Assembly (NCBI RefSeq): GCF_008107725.1
Contig: NZ_VIRN01000050.1
Location: forward strand, 1 to 64,000
From: Marinobacter sp. BW6
GTDB taxonomy: Bacteria > Pseudomonadota > Gammaproteobacteria > Pseudomonadales > Oleiphilaceae
Direction of reading: 5' to 3'
Length of the DNA stretch: 64,000 nt
Shown: one piece after another, positions 1-9,510 of the stretch
Position numbering within the stretch: position 1 is the stretch's first letter
Layout of the letters: every line of letters starts with the position of its first letter
The notes under the pieces: generated by a model
What the model saw: only the letters and a program-made list of their open reading frames with translations
What the model was told of the DNA's origin: nothing
Databases searched by the model: none
Translations under genes and position numbers: made by a program

Positions 1-77
1 CACTGTCCTGATATTTCGTATCCGAAATACCTCGGCCAGCGCCCACACGAATTACTTGGTCAACTTTTTAAAGAGCG
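1..77 (-). promoter_or_regulatory. rRNA operon leader with boxA antitermination site
   Basis: Read on the minus strand, CGCTCTTTAAAAA (65-77) closely matches the rRNA antitermination boxA (TGCTCTTTAACA). It is followed by GTGTGGGCGCTGG (about 36-48), the conserved stretch that follows boxA in enteric rRNA leaders. The 16S gene itself is not in the window and should begin just left of position 1, transcribed leftward. Assignment rests on these two motifs, on the promoter array upstream, and on the known tyrS-next-to-rRNA order in Pseudomonas. Confidence 0.85.
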
Positions 78-106
78 TTTGAGCTGTTGCTCAATCAAGG
101 TGGCGT

Positions 107-134
107 ATTCTACATCGTTCCGCCGCCTTGTCAA
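107..134 (-). promoter_or_regulatory. rRNA promoter P3 (start-proximal)
   Basis: TTGACA (129-134) and TAGAAT (107-112) on the minus strand with a 16-bp spacer, followed by a GC-containing discriminator (ACGCCACC). This is the copy closest to boxA. The same hexamers and spacing occur at P2 and P1. Confidence 0.85.
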
Positions 135-211
135 CCGTTTATTTTTCGTTGTTTTCCGTCTCCGGAAACCGCCGAAAAATGACCCGGCTTACTGCTTGTC
201 TCGAGGCGTGC

Positions 212-239
212 ATTCTACAGTGAATCGCTTGCCTGTCAA
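212..239 (-). promoter_or_regulatory. rRNA promoter P2 (middle)
   Basis: TTGACA (234-239), 16-bp spacer, TAGAAT (212-217) on the minus strand. The discriminator GCACGCCTC is GC-rich, a feature known to make stable-RNA promoters sensitive to ppGpp/DksA. Confidence 0.85.
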
Positions 240-343
240 CTGCCTTCTGAAGAATTTTGAAACTCATTTTCTTCAGCGCTTTCAAACAGTTATCTTCCGA
301 TTTTTGAGCCGCCTCAGCGGTGCCCCCCTCGAAAGAGATGCGC

Positions 344-371
344 ATTCTACAGACCTGCCCGAGGGTGTCAA
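344..371 (-). promoter_or_regulatory. rRNA promoter P1 (distal), with AT-rich upstream element
   Basis: TTGACA (366-371), 16-bp spacer, TAGAAT (344-349) on the minus strand, with discriminator GCGCATC. The DNA just upstream (about 372-410) is rich in A and T runs and could act as an UP element for the RNA polymerase alpha subunit. Confidence 0.85.
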
Positions 372-372
372 C

Positions 373-401
373 GGCGATTCTGAAAAAAACTCAAAATCGC
401 C
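373..401 (-). terminator. Hairpin between tyrS and the rRNA promoters
   Basis: A perfect 7-bp inverted repeat GGCGATT / AATCGCC (373-379 and 395-401) lies right after the tyrS stop codon, with a T-rich loop on the minus strand. It may help end tyrS transcription before the rRNA promoters. There is no proper T tract after the stem, so this is tentative. Confidence 0.35.
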
Positions 402-410
402 CAAAATCGA

Positions 411-1613
411 TCAGACAGTAATCAGAACCCGAGCGATCTTCTTCTTGCCAGCCTGGATGACGCAATCATCGCCTTCCACAAACATCCGGTCGCCCTCGAA
501 TTTCTGACCATCGACAAATACCGCACCACGCCCCAGGACATCCCGGGCTGCCGCGCCGTTCTTTACCAAGCCAGCCAGGCGAAGCACCGCCGCCATCGGA
601 ATCTCGGACTGCCCCTCCAAAGGCACCTCAACAGTTGGCACATTGTCCGGGATCTCGCCGAGCGCCACTCGGTTACCGGCGGACTTGTGAGCGGTCCGGG
701 CCGCCTCTTCATCATGGAAACGGGTAATGATCTCTTCCGCGAGCAGCTTTTTATAATCCTGGGGATTGGCGCCACCAGCAACGGCCTTACGGAACTCGTC
801 CACCTCGGTAAGCGGCCGGAAGCTCAACAGTTCAAAGTAGCGCCACAGGAGATCATCCGGCATGGAGAGCAGCTTGGTGTACATTTCGCCAGGCGAGTCG
901 TTGACGCCCACATAGTTCCCCAGAGACTTGGACATCTTCTGGACACCATCGAGCCCTTCCAGAATTGGCATGGTGAGGATCACCTGCGGCGACTGGCCGT
1001 AATGCTTCTGCAGAATACGCCCCATCAGGAGATTGAACTTCTGGTCGGTACCGCCCAGCTCAACATCCGCCTCCATGGCCACGGAGTCATACCCCTGGAC
1101 CAGAGGGTAGAGAAACTCGTGAATGGCAATCGCCTGCTCGGCACGGTAGCGCTTGGTGAAGTCATCCCGCTCCAGCATGCGCGCAACGGTGTATTGACCC
1201 GCCAGTTTAATCATATCCGCGGCGCCCATCTTGTTCATCCAATCGGAGTTGAACATAACGCGCGTTTTTTCAGGGTCCAAGATCTTGAACACCTGCTCTT
1301 TATAACTAACCGCGTTCTCAGCAACCTGCTGCTCCGTTAGAGGAGGACGCGTGGCACTCTTGCCAGTGGGGTCACCAATCATTCCGGTGAAATCACCGAT
1401 CAGGAACATCACTTCATGACCAAGATCCTGGAATTGCCGAAGCTTATTAATGAGAACCGTGTGCCCAAGATGAAGATCCGGCGCAGTGGGATCGAAACCC
1501 GCCTTGATCCGGAGCGGACGACCTTCCTTTAGTTTTTCGATGAGCTCATCTTCCGGAATGAGCTCGTCTACGCCTCGCTTGATTATCGCCAACGCTTCAT
1601 CAATGGATGCCAT
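411..1613 (-). CDS. tyrS: Tyrosyl-tRNA synthetase
   Basis: Cytoplasmic class I synthetase that charges tRNA-Tyr. The class I signatures are HLGH at residues 48-51 and KMSKS at 226-230. The tyrosine-binding region ([14 protein letters not shown]) is present, and the C-terminal quarter is an S4-like RNA-binding domain. At 400 residues it matches the TyrRS form found in Pseudomonas tyrZ, which also sits beside an rRNA operon. I chose ATG at 1613 (MASIDEAL) because GGGGA lies 10 nt upstream; a GTG at 1622 would give three more residues but sits directly against that RBS. It is transcribed toward the rRNA operon. Confidence 0.95.
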   Translation of the reverse strand: MASIDEALAIIKRGVDELIPEDELIEKLKEGRPLRIKAGFDPTAPDLHLGHTVLINKLRQFQDLGHEVMFLIGDFTGMIGDPTGKSATRPPLTEQQVAENAVSYKEQVFKILDPEKTRVMFNSDWMNKMGAADMIKLAGQYTVARMLERDDFTKRYRAEQAIAIHEFLYPLVQGYDSVAMEADVELGGTDQKFNLLMGRILQKHYGQSPQVILTMPILEGLDGVQKMSKSLGNYVGVNDSPGEMYTKLLSMPDDLLWRYFELLSFRPLTEVDEFRKAVAGGANPQDYKKLLAEEIITRFHDEEAARTAHKSAGNRVALGEIPDNVPTVEVPLEGQSEIPMAAVLRLAGLVKNGAAARDVLGRGAVFVDGQKFEGDRMFVEGDDCVIQAGKKKIARVLITV

Positions 1614-1751
1614 GAACAACACGTCCCCGCTTTGATCTTGGAAAGATTCTGTCAGTTACAGAGTTCAACAAAAGAAATCTGTGAGTTACCTATTCCCCTG
1701 CTACAGTAGGCTGACCAGAATTTGATCAATACCGACTTTGCAGGGCCGCGT

Positions 1752-1760
1752 ATTATAACA
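1752..1760 (-). promoter_or_regulatory. Extended -10 promoter candidate for tyrS
   Basis: On the minus strand TGTTATAAT is a perfect extended -10 element. It lies about 140 nt upstream of the tyrS ATG, with a GC-rich stretch (CGCGGCC) downstream. A TTGACA at 1765-1770 is only 7 bp away, too close to be its -35, so activity would depend on the extended -10. Confidence 0.45.
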
Positions 1761-1908
1761 ACGCTGTCAAAAGAAATCCGGAGGATGGAACAGCAACCGT
1801 AATGTTCCACGCTGTCCCGCATGCATTTTATACGGTAATCTGTTGGACTATACTTGAACAACAGCTTTAATTAGGTAGTACAAGCTGCCGGAATGCCGAT
1901 TAAAACGG

Positions 1909-3327
1909 GTGCGATACGTGCTAAAAATGTTTCCCAAAACTCACATTACCATTGCTGCCGCGGCCACCGTTGTTGTTACCGCAGCCATCCTGATGAGCCC
2001 CAGCAGCAATGTTGAAGCCAAAAGAATGTCTTACTCTCTGGACCTGGAGCAGGGCTCCGTTGCCGAGACAGGCGCCGCGCCAGAGCAGGCAACACCGGCG
2101 GCAGCCGCCGTAGCAGAAATCCAGCCAGAAGCATCCGAATCAGATACACCGGCAGAAGCAAGCCACCAGGCAAGCCTTGCCGCCCCGGAACAACCCGATG
2201 CTCCGAAAAAGCCGGAACTCGACTGGCAAACCTTTGCAATCAAATCCGGTGACACCCTGTCTTCGCTGTTCAGGAAAGCCGGTTTCAATGACGGCATCAT
2301 GCTCTCCGTGATTCACGGCGACGGCGAGGCGGAAAAGGTTCAGCGACTTTATGCTGGCGAGACGATCCGCTTTGCAACAACCGAAGACGGCTCACTTGCA
2401 GCCATTGAGCTGCAACGAAATCTTCTTGAGTCCCTGAAGATCGCGAGAGACGGCGAAAGATTTATCGGCGAGACCGAAGTTCGCAAACCGGAAGCACGGC
2501 CGGCCTTTGCGTCCGGCACCATCGACGGATCCCTGTATCTTGCTGCACGTGATGCCGGCCTTAACGACCGCCTTACCATGGAACTGGCTGGCATCTTCGG
2601 CTGGGACATCGACTTTGTTTACGATGTTCGGAAAGGCGACCAGTTCGAAGTGGTTTACGAGGAACTCTACTTGGACGGCGAAAAGTTCGATACCGGTCGA
2701 ATCCTGTCTGCCAGGTTTGTTAACCGTGGTGAAGAAAACCTCGCCCTGCTGTACACCGACAGCAATGGTGACAGTGATTACTACGCCCCCGACGGCAAGA
2801 GCATGCGCAAAGCATTCCTGCGAACGCCGATCAACGCCCGCATTTCCTCCCCCTTCAACCTGCAACGCAGGCATCCGGTTCTGGACGTTGTCCGCCCGCA
2901 CGAGGGCACTGATTATGCAGCGCCTCCGGGAACCCCCATCAAAGCCGCAGGTTCGGGTCGCGTGAGATTTGCCGGTTGGAAAGGTGGCTACGGTAGGACT
3001 GTTATTCTCCAACATGGCGACAACATCACTACCCTTTACGCTCACATGAGCCGCCTGGGCAAAGGCATCAAGAACGGCACCCGGGTAAAGCAGGGCCAGA
3101 CTATCGGCCATGTTGGCTCGTCCGGAATGGTTACCGGCCCCCATCTGCACTACGAGTTCAGGCTGAACGGGGCGCCACGCAACTCGCGCACCGTCAAGCT
3201 GCCAGATGCCAAGCCCATTCCGTCTTCCGAGATGGCCCGATTCAAGCAGTTCACCGAGCAACGAATCGCCCAGTTTGACGTTTTCCGCGAGAGCTACCAG
3301 CAACTCGCGCTGGCCTCAGACGACTGA
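1909..3327 (+). CDS. mepM: Murein endopeptidase, M23 family (MepM/YebA-like)
   Basis: Predicted periplasmic, membrane-anchored peptidoglycan DD-endopeptidase that cuts crosslinks to let new wall strands in. Seen in order: an N-terminal hydrophobic anchor (residues about 11-29); an Ala/Pro/Glu-rich linker (41-105); a LysM/OapA-like binding domain (about 107-155); a Csd3-type middle domain (about 200-290); and the M23 LytM domain with zinc ligands H331 and D335 (HEGTD) plus H379, H412 and H414 (HLH). The start is uncertain: GTG 1909 or ATG 1927 (MFPKTHI), neither with a strong RBS. Its stop lies 7 nt before anmK, and the pair has the same order in Pseudomonas, suggesting coupled wall turnover and recycling. 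Confidence 0.9.
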   Translation: MRYVLKMFPKTHITIAAAATVVVTAAILMSPSSNVEAKRMSYSLDLEQGSVAETGAAPEQATPAAAAVAEIQPEASESDTPAEASHQASLAAPEQPDAPKKPELDWQTFAIKSGDTLSSLFRKAGFNDGIMLSVIHGDGEAEKVQRLYAGETIRFATTEDGSLAAIELQRNLLESLKIARDGERFIGETEVRKPEARPAFASGTIDGSLYLAARDAGLNDRLTMELAGIFGWDIDFVYDVRKGDQFEVVYEELYLDGEKFDTGRILSARFVNRGEENLALLYTDSNGDSDYYAPDGKSMRKAFLRTPINARISSPFNLQRRHPVLDVVRPHEGTDYAAPPGTPIKAAGSGRVRFAGWKGGYGRTVILQHGDNITTLYAHMSRLGKGIKNGTRVKQGQTIGHVGSSGMVTGPHLHYEFRLNGAPRNSRTVKLPDAKPIPSSEMARFKQFTEQRIAQFDVFRESYQQLALASDD

Positions 3328-3334
3328 GCGACGA

Positions 3335-4432
3335 ATGGAAGCCTGGATAGGGTTGATGTCGGGCACCAGCATGGATGGCATTGATGCCGTGCTGGTGTCG
3401 TTCCAGAACAACACCGTACAGATCCACGCGTCGCACACGATCCCCTACCCCGATGCAATTCGCCACCGCCTGCTCGCCGCCAGCCAGAATCAGGCTGCAC
3501 CCGACGAAATCGGTGAACTGGACACCCTGGTCGGCACACTGTTCGCGCAGGCAGCCGCCGAGGTTGTTCAAAGGTCCAGCTTTGACAGAGCGATAATTCG
3601 CGGCATTGGCAGCCACGGACAAACGATTCGACACCAACCTTCTGGCAAAGCACCTTTTTCCATCCAAATCGGCAACCCTTCCGTGGTTTCCGAAGCCACG
3701 AGCATCACGACGGTCGCAGATTTCCGAAGGCGTGACATGGCCGCCGGAGGCCAGGGCGCGCCGCTGGTTCCAGCCTTCCACAAGGCCTTTTTCGGCTCCA
3801 AGACAGAGAACCGCTGTATTCTAAATCTTGGCGGCATTGCCAACATCACCTGGCTTCCGGCCAAGGCGGACATGTCAGCAACTGGCTTCGACACCGGCCC
3901 GGCCAACGCATTGATGGATGCCTGGTGTCTGGCCCAGACCGGGCTTCCCTTTGACAGCGATGGCCATTGGGCCCGCGAAGGCTCGGTCAACCAGGAGCTT
4001 CTTGATGACATGGTTTCCGATGCCTACTTCTCGAAAGCGCCACCGAAAAGCACGGGGAAAGAACGGTTCAATCTGGAATGGGTAAAAACGCTGGTCAACC
4101 GCCACCCGGACATTCCAGCCGAAGATATTCAGAGAACCTTGTTGCAACTGACCGTCGACAGCGTCGTTAACCAGCTGCCTGTGACCGAGGATCTTCGGGT
4201 TTACGTCTGCGGCGGCGGGGCGCGGAATCCGCTCTTGATGGAAGAGCTCGGCAAGGCACTGCCGGAAGCCCGACTTTCACTTACGTCGGAACTGGGAGTG
4301 GACCCTCAAATGGTGGAGCCTGTAGCATTTGCTTGGCTGGCAAAACAGGCCCTAGAAGGCAAGCCTGGAAATCTGCCGGAGGTGACCGGAGCAGAGGGCC
4401 CTCGGATTCTGGGCGCCATCTACCCGGCCTGA
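3335..4432 (+). CDS. anmK: Anhydro-N-acetylmuramic acid kinase
   Basis: Converts 1,6-anhydro-MurNAc released during murein turnover into MurNAc-6-phosphate for cell-wall recycling. It is an ASKHA-fold kinase: the N-terminal phosphate-binding signature GLMSGTSMDGID is intact, followed by GSHGQT, GGIANIT, GFDTGPAN and the C-terminal adenosine motif CGGGARNP. The ATG at 3335 gives 365 residues, typical for AnmK. Continuing the frame upstream would only read through the 3' end of mepM. Short spacing to mepM suggests co-transcription. Confidence 0.96.
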   Translation: MEAWIGLMSGTSMDGIDAVLVSFQNNTVQIHASHTIPYPDAIRHRLLAASQNQAAPDEIGELDTLVGTLFAQAAAEVVQRSSFDRAIIRGIGSHGQTIRHQPSGKAPFSIQIGNPSVVSEATSITTVADFRRRDMAAGGQGAPLVPAFHKAFFGSKTENRCILNLGGIANITWLPAKADMSATGFDTGPANALMDAWCLAQTGLPFDSDGHWAREGSVNQELLDDMVSDAYFSKAPPKSTGKERFNLEWVKTLVNRHPDIPAEDIQRTLLQLTVDSVVNQLPVTEDLRVYVCGGGARNPLLMEELGKALPEARLSLTSELGVDPQMVEPVAFAWLAKQALEGKPGNLPEVTGAEGPRILGAIYPA

Positions 4433-4444
4433 AGTCTCTTCGGA

Positions 4445-4798
4445 TCAGATAGAGAAGGAACTGCCACACCCGCAGGTGGAGCTGGCATTGGGGTTCTGGA
4501 CCACGAACTGGGATCCCTGAAGGCCTTCCTGGTAATCAATGGTGGCGCCCACCAGATATTGATAGCTCATCGGGTCAACCAGAAGAGAAACACCATCACG
4601 CTCAATCACGGTGTCTTCTTCCTCCTGATTCTCATCAAACGAGAAGCCGTACTGAAATCCGGAACAGCCCCCGCCCGTGACAAAGACGCGGAGTTTGAGT
4701 TCGGGGTTCTCTTCTTCCTCGATCAACTCACGTACTTTGGCAACGGCACTGTCACTGAAGAACAGCGGTGTGGCCATTTGTTGCTGAACTGCGCTCAA
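4445..4798 (-). CDS. erpA: Iron-sulfur cluster insertion protein ErpA
   Basis: A-type Fe-S carrier that delivers clusters to apoproteins, in E. coli including isoprenoid-synthesis enzymes. The three conserved cysteines are present: C45 in [11 protein letters not shown], and C109 and C111 in the C-terminal [10 protein letters not shown] favour the TTG at 4798 (117 residues) because GGAGG lies 5 nt upstream. The internal ATG at 4777 (MATPLFF) has no RBS-like sequence. It converges on anmK with 12 bp between stop codons. Confidence 0.95.
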   Translation of the reverse strand: MSAVQQQMATPLFFSDSAVAKVRELIEEEENPELKLRVFVTGGGCSGFQYGFSFDENQEEEDTVIERDGVSLLVDPMSYQYLVGATIDYQEGLQGSQFVVQNPNASSTCGCGSSFSI

Positions 4799-4861
4799 GT
4801 TCGCCTCCGGATTATCATGAACAACTCAAGCGATTATGGTATTCCTGACTAAAACAATCAA

Positions 4862-5347
4862 CTATTCGGACTTTCCACCATCGTCCGACGCCTCGGACTC
4901 CGGAACCTGATCACCGGCGGAAACCTGTTTTTGCCCGGATCCGGCAGGTTTGGAATCCTGGGAGAGCAGCCCGACAGGCTCCCGCTGATGCACCAGATTG
5001 CCGTTCACCGACGCACCCATCGCCATTTCGATCAGGTTGTAGTAAACGCTGCCATTAATAGAAGCTTTTTCCGCCAGCTCAAGATGTGCCGACGCGTAGA
5101 CATCACCATTCACAGTACCGTTAATGATGACGTGAGGCGCATTGATATCGCCTGTCACTTCACCAACTTCCGAGACCCTCAGTACCGCGTCGGCGCCCTC
5201 ATCGGCGACCACCTTGCCGCGAATCCGCCCATCCACGTGCAGCCCACCGCTGAAATGCATATCTCCTTCGACGGTCGTTCGTGAGGAAATCAGGGTGTCA
5301 AAATGGCCGGTGGGCCGGCGCGGTTTCTGCTTTTTCTTTCCAAGCAT
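4862..5347 (-). CDS. Bactofilin family cytoskeletal protein
   Basis: Polymer-forming bactofilin (DUF583): a right-handed beta-helix flanked by disordered tails. The core at residues about 18-120 shows the regular G-D/N-hydrophobic spacing of the family (VEGDMHFSGGLHVDGRIRGKV, GDINAPHVIINGTVNGDVYA). The N-terminus (LGKKKQKPRR) is basic, and the C-terminal 40 residues are polar and probably unstructured. Bactofilins form filaments without nucleotide and often localise wall enzymes, which fits the neighbouring murein genes. The stop codon of the upstream membrane protein lies 1 nt before this ATG, so the two are probably translationally coupled. Confidence 0.88.
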   Translation of the reverse strand: MLGKKKQKPRRPTGHFDTLISSRTTVEGDMHFSGGLHVDGRIRGKVVADEGADAVLRVSEVGEVTGDINAPHVIINGTVNGDVYASAHLELAEKASINGSVYYNLIEMAMGASVNGNLVHQREPVGLLSQDSKPAGSGQKQVSAGDQVPESEASDDGGKSE

Positions 5348-5348
5348 G

Positions 5349-6089
5349 TCAGTTCTCCGTTAGATCGTCCCAGTTAAAGGTGCGCTCGGCTTGCGAGGAT
5401 TTTTTTCCCTCCGCCTGGGCCACCACCTGAATCTCAAGCGGCTCAAATTCTTCCGGCAATGTCAGGGAACCTTCGACATCCTGAAAATACCGGAAACGGA
5501 ATTTCACACCGAGATCGGCTATGTCCTCCGAAAGATCACGCAAAGCGATGACCTCTTTTTCTTCGTTGCGCACGCCAATGACGTTTACCGCCACCACGCC
5601 GGAAATGTAACTCTTGTTGTTGCCGACCTGAGTCAGCACCAGCTTGAAGTCATAGCTTTCCTGATTACGAACTCGAACCAGAGTGAAACTGTCAACCTGG
5701 AGCCCTTTACTGGTTTCCGACGGCGCCATAATGTTTTTATAGAATGTCAGATCTGATTGCAGTGACCCAATCCGGGTTTCCAGGTCCACGATGGTTTTCC
5801 GCGCCTGGTTCAGGGCCTGCTCATCAATAGCTCGCCCACGCTCCAGGTTAATAAGCTGTTGCCGGGCATTGCGATAATCGTCCCGCAGTTTCTCGACTTC
5901 GTTCTCCAGCACCTGGTTTGACTCCTCGGCACTGGAGAAACGGAAACCACTCTGGGCCAGCCCTGTAGCATACCCGGCAATCGCCGCCACAATGGTGAAC
6001 ACCAGCAGGATGGCCGTTCTTCGCAGGCGGTACCCCGGACGATGCCGGATGACCACATATTCTTCGGCCGGCTTTCGCTGTTCGCTCAC
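5349..6089 (-). CDS. DUF6776-type membrane coiled-coil protein
   Basis: Single-pass inner-membrane protein of unknown function. Seen: a short basic cytoplasmic N-terminus, one transmembrane helix (about residues 24-44, AILLVFTIVAAIAGYATGLA), a coiled coil (about 55-115, Leu/Glu/Arg heptads) and a C-terminal beta-rich domain of about 120 residues. GTG at 6089 gives 246 residues and has AAGGG 7 nt upstream; the longer frame would run into argC. The same protein type precedes bactofilin in Pseudomonas, so the pair may act together on cell shape or envelope; that is inference. Confidence 0.75.
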   Translation of the reverse strand: MSEQRKPAEEYVVIRHRPGYRLRRTAILLVFTIVAAIAGYATGLAQSGFRFSSAEESNQVLENEVEKLRDDYRNARQQLINLERGRAIDEQALNQARKTIVDLETRIGSLQSDLTFYKNIMAPSETSKGLQVDSFTLVRVRNQESYDFKLVLTQVGNNKSYISGVVAVNVIGVRNEEKEVIALRDLSEDIADLGVKFRFRYFQDVEGSLTLPEEFEPLEIQVVAQAEGKKSSQAERTFNWDDLTEN

Positions 6090-6105
6090 AATTTTCCCTT
6101 GGGCA

Positions 6106-7146
6106 TCAAGGCAGCAGTGCCGGGGCCTCAAGCCCCATGGTTTCTTTCAGGCCGAACATGATGTTCATATTCTGAACCGCCTGCCCCGCCGCGCCTTTCA
6201 CCAGGTTATCGATGACGGAAGAGACAATCACGATGTTGCTCTGCTCCTGCCTGTGAAGGGCCATACGGCACTGGTTCGCCCCGCGCACACTCCGGGTTTC
6301 CGGATGGCTGCCAAATGGCATCACATCGACAAAGGGCTCATCGGCAAAACGCTCTTCAAACAGCGACTGCAACCGATCAAAATCGGCCGGATTTTTCAGC
6401 TCTGCGTAGAGTGTCGCCTCAATGCCACGAATCATCGGAATCAGATGGGGAACGAAGGTCACGCCCACATCGCCACCAGCCGCGCCCGACAGACCCTGGC
6501 GAATCTCTGGCAGGTGGCGATGGCCTGAGGCGCCATAGGCCTTGAAGCTTTCGCCAACCTCACCATGCAGCATGCCAATCTTGCCCTGCCGGCCAGCACC
6601 GCTGGCGCCGGATTTGGCGTCCGCAATCAAACGGGCAGGATCCACCAGCCCCTGTTCGAGCAGTGGCAGAAAGCCCAGTTGGACCGCAGTCGGGTAGCAA
6701 CCCGGATTGGCAACCAACTGAGCTGCACGAATCTCTTCGCGCACCACTTCCGGCAGCCCATAAACCGCCTTCTCCGCCCATTCCGGGCTTTCATGAGCCA
6801 TGCCATACCAGTTGGCCCAGACATCCAGATCTTTCAGACGAAAATCGGCGGACAGATCCACCACACGCACGCCGGCCGACATCAGTTCCGGAACCATTCT
6901 CATGGCCACACCGTGAGGCGTGGCGAAGAAAACCAGGTCGCACGATCCGAGCACGGCTACGTCCGGCTCCGAAAACGCCAGGTCATAGTGGCCACGCAAA
7001 TTCGGGTACATATCCGCGACCGGCATGCCCGCCTCAGACCGGGAGGTAATGCAACTGACCGAAACTTCAGGGTGAACCGCGAGGATTCTCAGCAGTTCCA
7101 CACCGGTGTAGCCGGTGCCACCAACGATGCCTACTTTAATCACCAT
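6106..7146 (-). CDS. argC: N-acetyl-gamma-glutamyl-phosphate reductase
   Basis: Third step of arginine biosynthesis: NADPH-dependent reduction of N-acetylglutamyl phosphate to the semialdehyde. The Rossmann motif [15 protein letters not shown] lies at residues 6-20 and the catalytic cysteine is C150 in NPGCYPTA. The 346-residue length fits the long (type 1) enzymes. ATG at 7146 has GGAGA just upstream; GTG at 7143 is a possible alternative. The frame stays open far upstream, but that part lacks family similarity and overlaps the divergent promoter region. Confidence 0.96.
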   Translation of the reverse strand: MVIKVGIVGGTGYTGVELLRILAVHPEVSVSCITSRSEAGMPVADMYPNLRGHYDLAFSEPDVAVLGSCDLVFFATPHGVAMRMVPELMSAGVRVVDLSADFRLKDLDVWANWYGMAHESPEWAEKAVYGLPEVVREEIRAAQLVANPGCYPTAVQLGFLPLLEQGLVDPARLIADAKSGASGAGRQGKIGMLHGEVGESFKAYGASGHRHLPEIRQGLSGAAGGDVGVTFVPHLIPMIRGIEATLYAELKNPADFDRLQSLFEERFADEPFVDVMPFGSHPETRSVRGANQCRMALHRQEQSNIVIVSSVIDNLVKGAAGQAVQNMNIMFGLKETMGLEAPALLP

Positions 7147-7297
7147 TTTCTCCAGCGACGTCGTATCAGAATTAAGAGCTTTAACGCCGTAGTCTACCAT
7201 GATAAACCAATGACTTATTGCAGCCCTCAGGGCGACCGTTACAATGTTGTCAGAATCCTTCTGACAGTCCACCCAAATCCACCGGAACTCTGGCCTC

Positions 7298-9073
7298 ATG
7301 CAGAAAATCTGGCACCAGATTACCGAGCATCTGATCCCTGTTTTCCGGCGCCGACTGTCCGGCGTTGATGCATTACCGCAACTGGCCGTGCTCGGCCTCC
7401 TGTCCGGCTTGATTACCGGCGGCGTTATCCTCGTGTTCCGCCTGGCCATCGAGTGGCCGCTCGAGCATTTTCTCCCCGGAGATGGCTCCGAATCCTTCGA
7501 GCAACTGGACCTGCTAACCCGGGGGCTTCTCCCGCTTGCCGGAGCCCTCAGCCTGGGCTTGCTGATGCACCGACTGGCCACCCACGACCGCAAAGTTGGG
7601 ATCGTTCATGTCATGGAACGACTGAACTACCATCAGGGCTACATCTCGATACGCAGTGCGATTGTGCAGTTTATCTCGGGGGTGGCCACCGTGGTCAGTG
7701 GCCAGTCGGCAGGTCGAGAGGGGCCGGCCGTGCATCTGGGTGCAGCCTTTTCGAGCCTCATGGGGCAATGGATGCGCCTGCCGAACAACAGCATCCGGAC
7801 ACTCGTAGCCTGCGGTTGCGCGGCGGCAATATCAGCCTCTTTCAACACGCCGATCTCCGGCGTCATTTTCGCCATGGAAGTGGTGATGATGGAATACACC
7901 ATCGCCGGTTTTACACCGATAATCCTGGCCGCTGTCAGCGCTGCCATTGTTTCCCAGGCGGTCTATGGCACGGAACCGGCCTTCAGCGTGCCGGCGCTGA
8001 CCATGAACTCGTTAACGGAAATCCCCTGGATACTTGCCATTGCCGTTATTATCGGGATTTCGGCCGCGCTGTTTATCCAGCTGGTCGACACCATGGGCAA
8101 GCACCACCACCGTCCGGTTCTGTTGCGCATCACCATTGCGGGCCTTCTGATGGTGCCATTCGCCATTTTCATTCCCGAAACCATGGGTATTGGTTACGAC
8201 ACCGTCAACGAAACCATTAATGGCGAACTCGGGTTCTGGCTCCTGCTCGGTGCCGGCGCCGCCAAACTGGTGATTACATCACTCTCTATCGGGCTGGGCA
8301 TGCCAAGCGGCGTGATCGGCCCCACCCTGTTTATGGGGGCAACCCTGGGCGGTGCGATGGGATTGATTGGTGCCCAGATCATGCCGGAACACGCGTCATC
8401 GGTTGGCTTTTACGCCATGCTGGGAATGGGTGCCATGATGGGAGCCGTGCTTCAGGCGCCGCTCGCTGCTCTAATGGCGTTGATGGAGCTCACGCGAAAC
8501 CCCAACATCATTCTTCCAGGCATGCTGATTATTACCACCTCGAGCCTGGTCACCAGCGAGGCCTTCGGCAAGAAGTCACTGTTCCTGACCATTCTCAAAA
8601 ACCAGGGGCTGAGCTACCAGAATTCTCCGGTGATTCAGGCCCTGCGACGGGTGTCGGTTGGTGCCATCATGGACCGCAGCATACTGCGCACTGAACGCCA
8701 TCTGACAGTAGAGGAGGCCCGCAAGGTTCTGAAGTCCGAACCCAAATGGCTGGTGGTTGAGGGCAGTAACGGGCCGACCGCCCTGTTACCGGCAGTCGAT
8801 CTGGCGAGGTACCTGGAGGACACAGAAAAGCTGGCGGCCGAAGAAGAGATTGAACCGCCGGAGTCGATTGATCTGATGGATATCCCCGCCAATCGGCGTG
8901 ACGTTGCCCCGGTGCAGTATCAGGCCACTCTGGAGGAAGCATTAAATGAGTTCGATGCAACCAATGCCGAGGCCCTCTACGTACAACGTCACGTTGCGCC
9001 AATGATCCAGCGGGTTTATGGCGTCGTGCTGAAAGCCGACATCGAGAGTTACTACCAATACCGACGGAGCTGA
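7298..9073 (+). CDS. ClC-type chloride channel/transporter with CBS domains
   Basis: Inner-membrane ClC anion channel or Cl-/H+ exchanger. Residues about 30-430 are strongly hydrophobic with the family signatures [10 protein letters not shown] (selectivity filter and gating glutamate) and GMPSGVIGP. The C-terminal cytoplasmic part (about 455-591) has two CBS-like repeats (VGAIMDRS... and [13 protein letters not shown]...), which bind adenine nucleotides in relatives. Length 591 is normal for a CBS-bearing bacterial ClC. No strong RBS precedes ATG 7298. hemJ starts 3 nt after the stop, so they are probably co-transcribed. Confidence 0.92.
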   Translation: MQKIWHQITEHLIPVFRRRLSGVDALPQLAVLGLLSGLITGGVILVFRLAIEWPLEHFLPGDGSESFEQLDLLTRGLLPLAGALSLGLLMHRLATHDRKVGIVHVMERLNYHQGYISIRSAIVQFISGVATVVSGQSAGREGPAVHLGAAFSSLMGQWMRLPNNSIRTLVACGCAAAISASFNTPISGVIFAMEVVMMEYTIAGFTPIILAAVSAAIVSQAVYGTEPAFSVPALTMNSLTEIPWILAIAVIIGISAALFIQLVDTMGKHHHRPVLLRITIAGLLMVPFAIFIPETMGIGYDTVNETINGELGFWLLLGAGAAKLVITSLSIGLGMPSGVIGPTLFMGATLGGAMGLIGAQIMPEHASSVGFYAMLGMGAMMGAVLQAPLAALMALMELTRNPNIILPGMLIITTSSLVTSEAFGKKSLFLTILKNQGLSYQNSPVIQALRRVSVGAIMDRSILRTERHLTVEEARKVLKSEPKWLVVEGSNGPTALLPAVDLARYLEDTEKLAAEEEIEPPESIDLMDIPANRRDVAPVQYQATLEEALNEFDATNAEALYVQRHVAPMIQRVYGVVLKADIESYYQYRRS

Positions 9074-9076
9074 CGA

Positions 9077-9499
9077 ATGCTGTGGGTGAAAGCCTTCCAT
9101 ATTATTTCACTGGTATGCTGGTTCGCCGGCATTTTCTATCTGCCCAGGCTGTTCGTCTACCACGCCGCCTGCGAGGATGAGCCTGGTCGCGATCGCTTCA
9201 AGATCATGGAACGCAAACTGTACCGCGGTATTACCACACCTTCGATGATCGCGACCGTTGTCTTCGGTGTCTGGCTGATCAGTTACAATGCGTCTGGTTA
9301 TTTCAGTCAGGGCTGGATGCATGCCAAGCTGTTACTGGTGGCCATTCTGATCACTTACCATTTTTACTGCGGACACCTTGTAAAGGTCTTCCGGGACGAC
9401 CAGAACACCAGAAGCCACGTGTTTTACCGTTGGTTCAATGAGCTGCCGGTCCTGATTCTGCTGGCCGTTGTTATCCTGGCTGTTGTCAAACCATTTTGA
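9077..9499 (+). CDS. hemJ: Protoporphyrinogen IX oxidase, HemJ type
   Basis: Small integral-membrane haem-binding enzyme that oxidises protoporphyrinogen IX, the penultimate step of haem synthesis. At 140 residues it shows four predicted transmembrane helices, the conserved early histidine (KAFHIISLVCWFAG), and later motifs RLFVYHA, GWMHAKL and the Asn-Glu pair in RWFNELPVLILL. GGAG lies 7 nt upstream of ATG, overlapping the ClC stop. It is followed directly by thiD, thiE and hemL, so haem and thiamin genes are interleaved in one apparent operon. Confidence 0.93.
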   Translation: MLWVKAFHIISLVCWFAGIFYLPRLFVYHAACEDEPGRDRFKIMERKLYRGITTPSMIATVVFGVWLISYNASGYFSQGWMHAKLLLVAILITYHFYCGHLVKVFRDDQNTRSHVFYRWFNELPVLILLAVVILAVVKPF

Positions 9500-9510
9500 G
9501 GAGCTGAGTC

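Noticed and set aside
139..345. 68-residue minus-strand frame beginning MRISFEGG
   Set aside because: It lies inside the rRNA leader between promoters P1 and P3, has no protein-family features, and its start overlaps the P1 -10 region.
1765..1770. TTGACA as -35 for tyrS
   Set aside because: Only 7 bp from the TATAAT, incompatible with sigma-70 spacing; the extended -10 is the better explanation.
2392..3303. 303-residue minus-strand frame opposite mepM
   Set aside because: Antisense shadow of a clear M23 peptidase; composition typical of a reversed GC-rich coding frame, no RBS.
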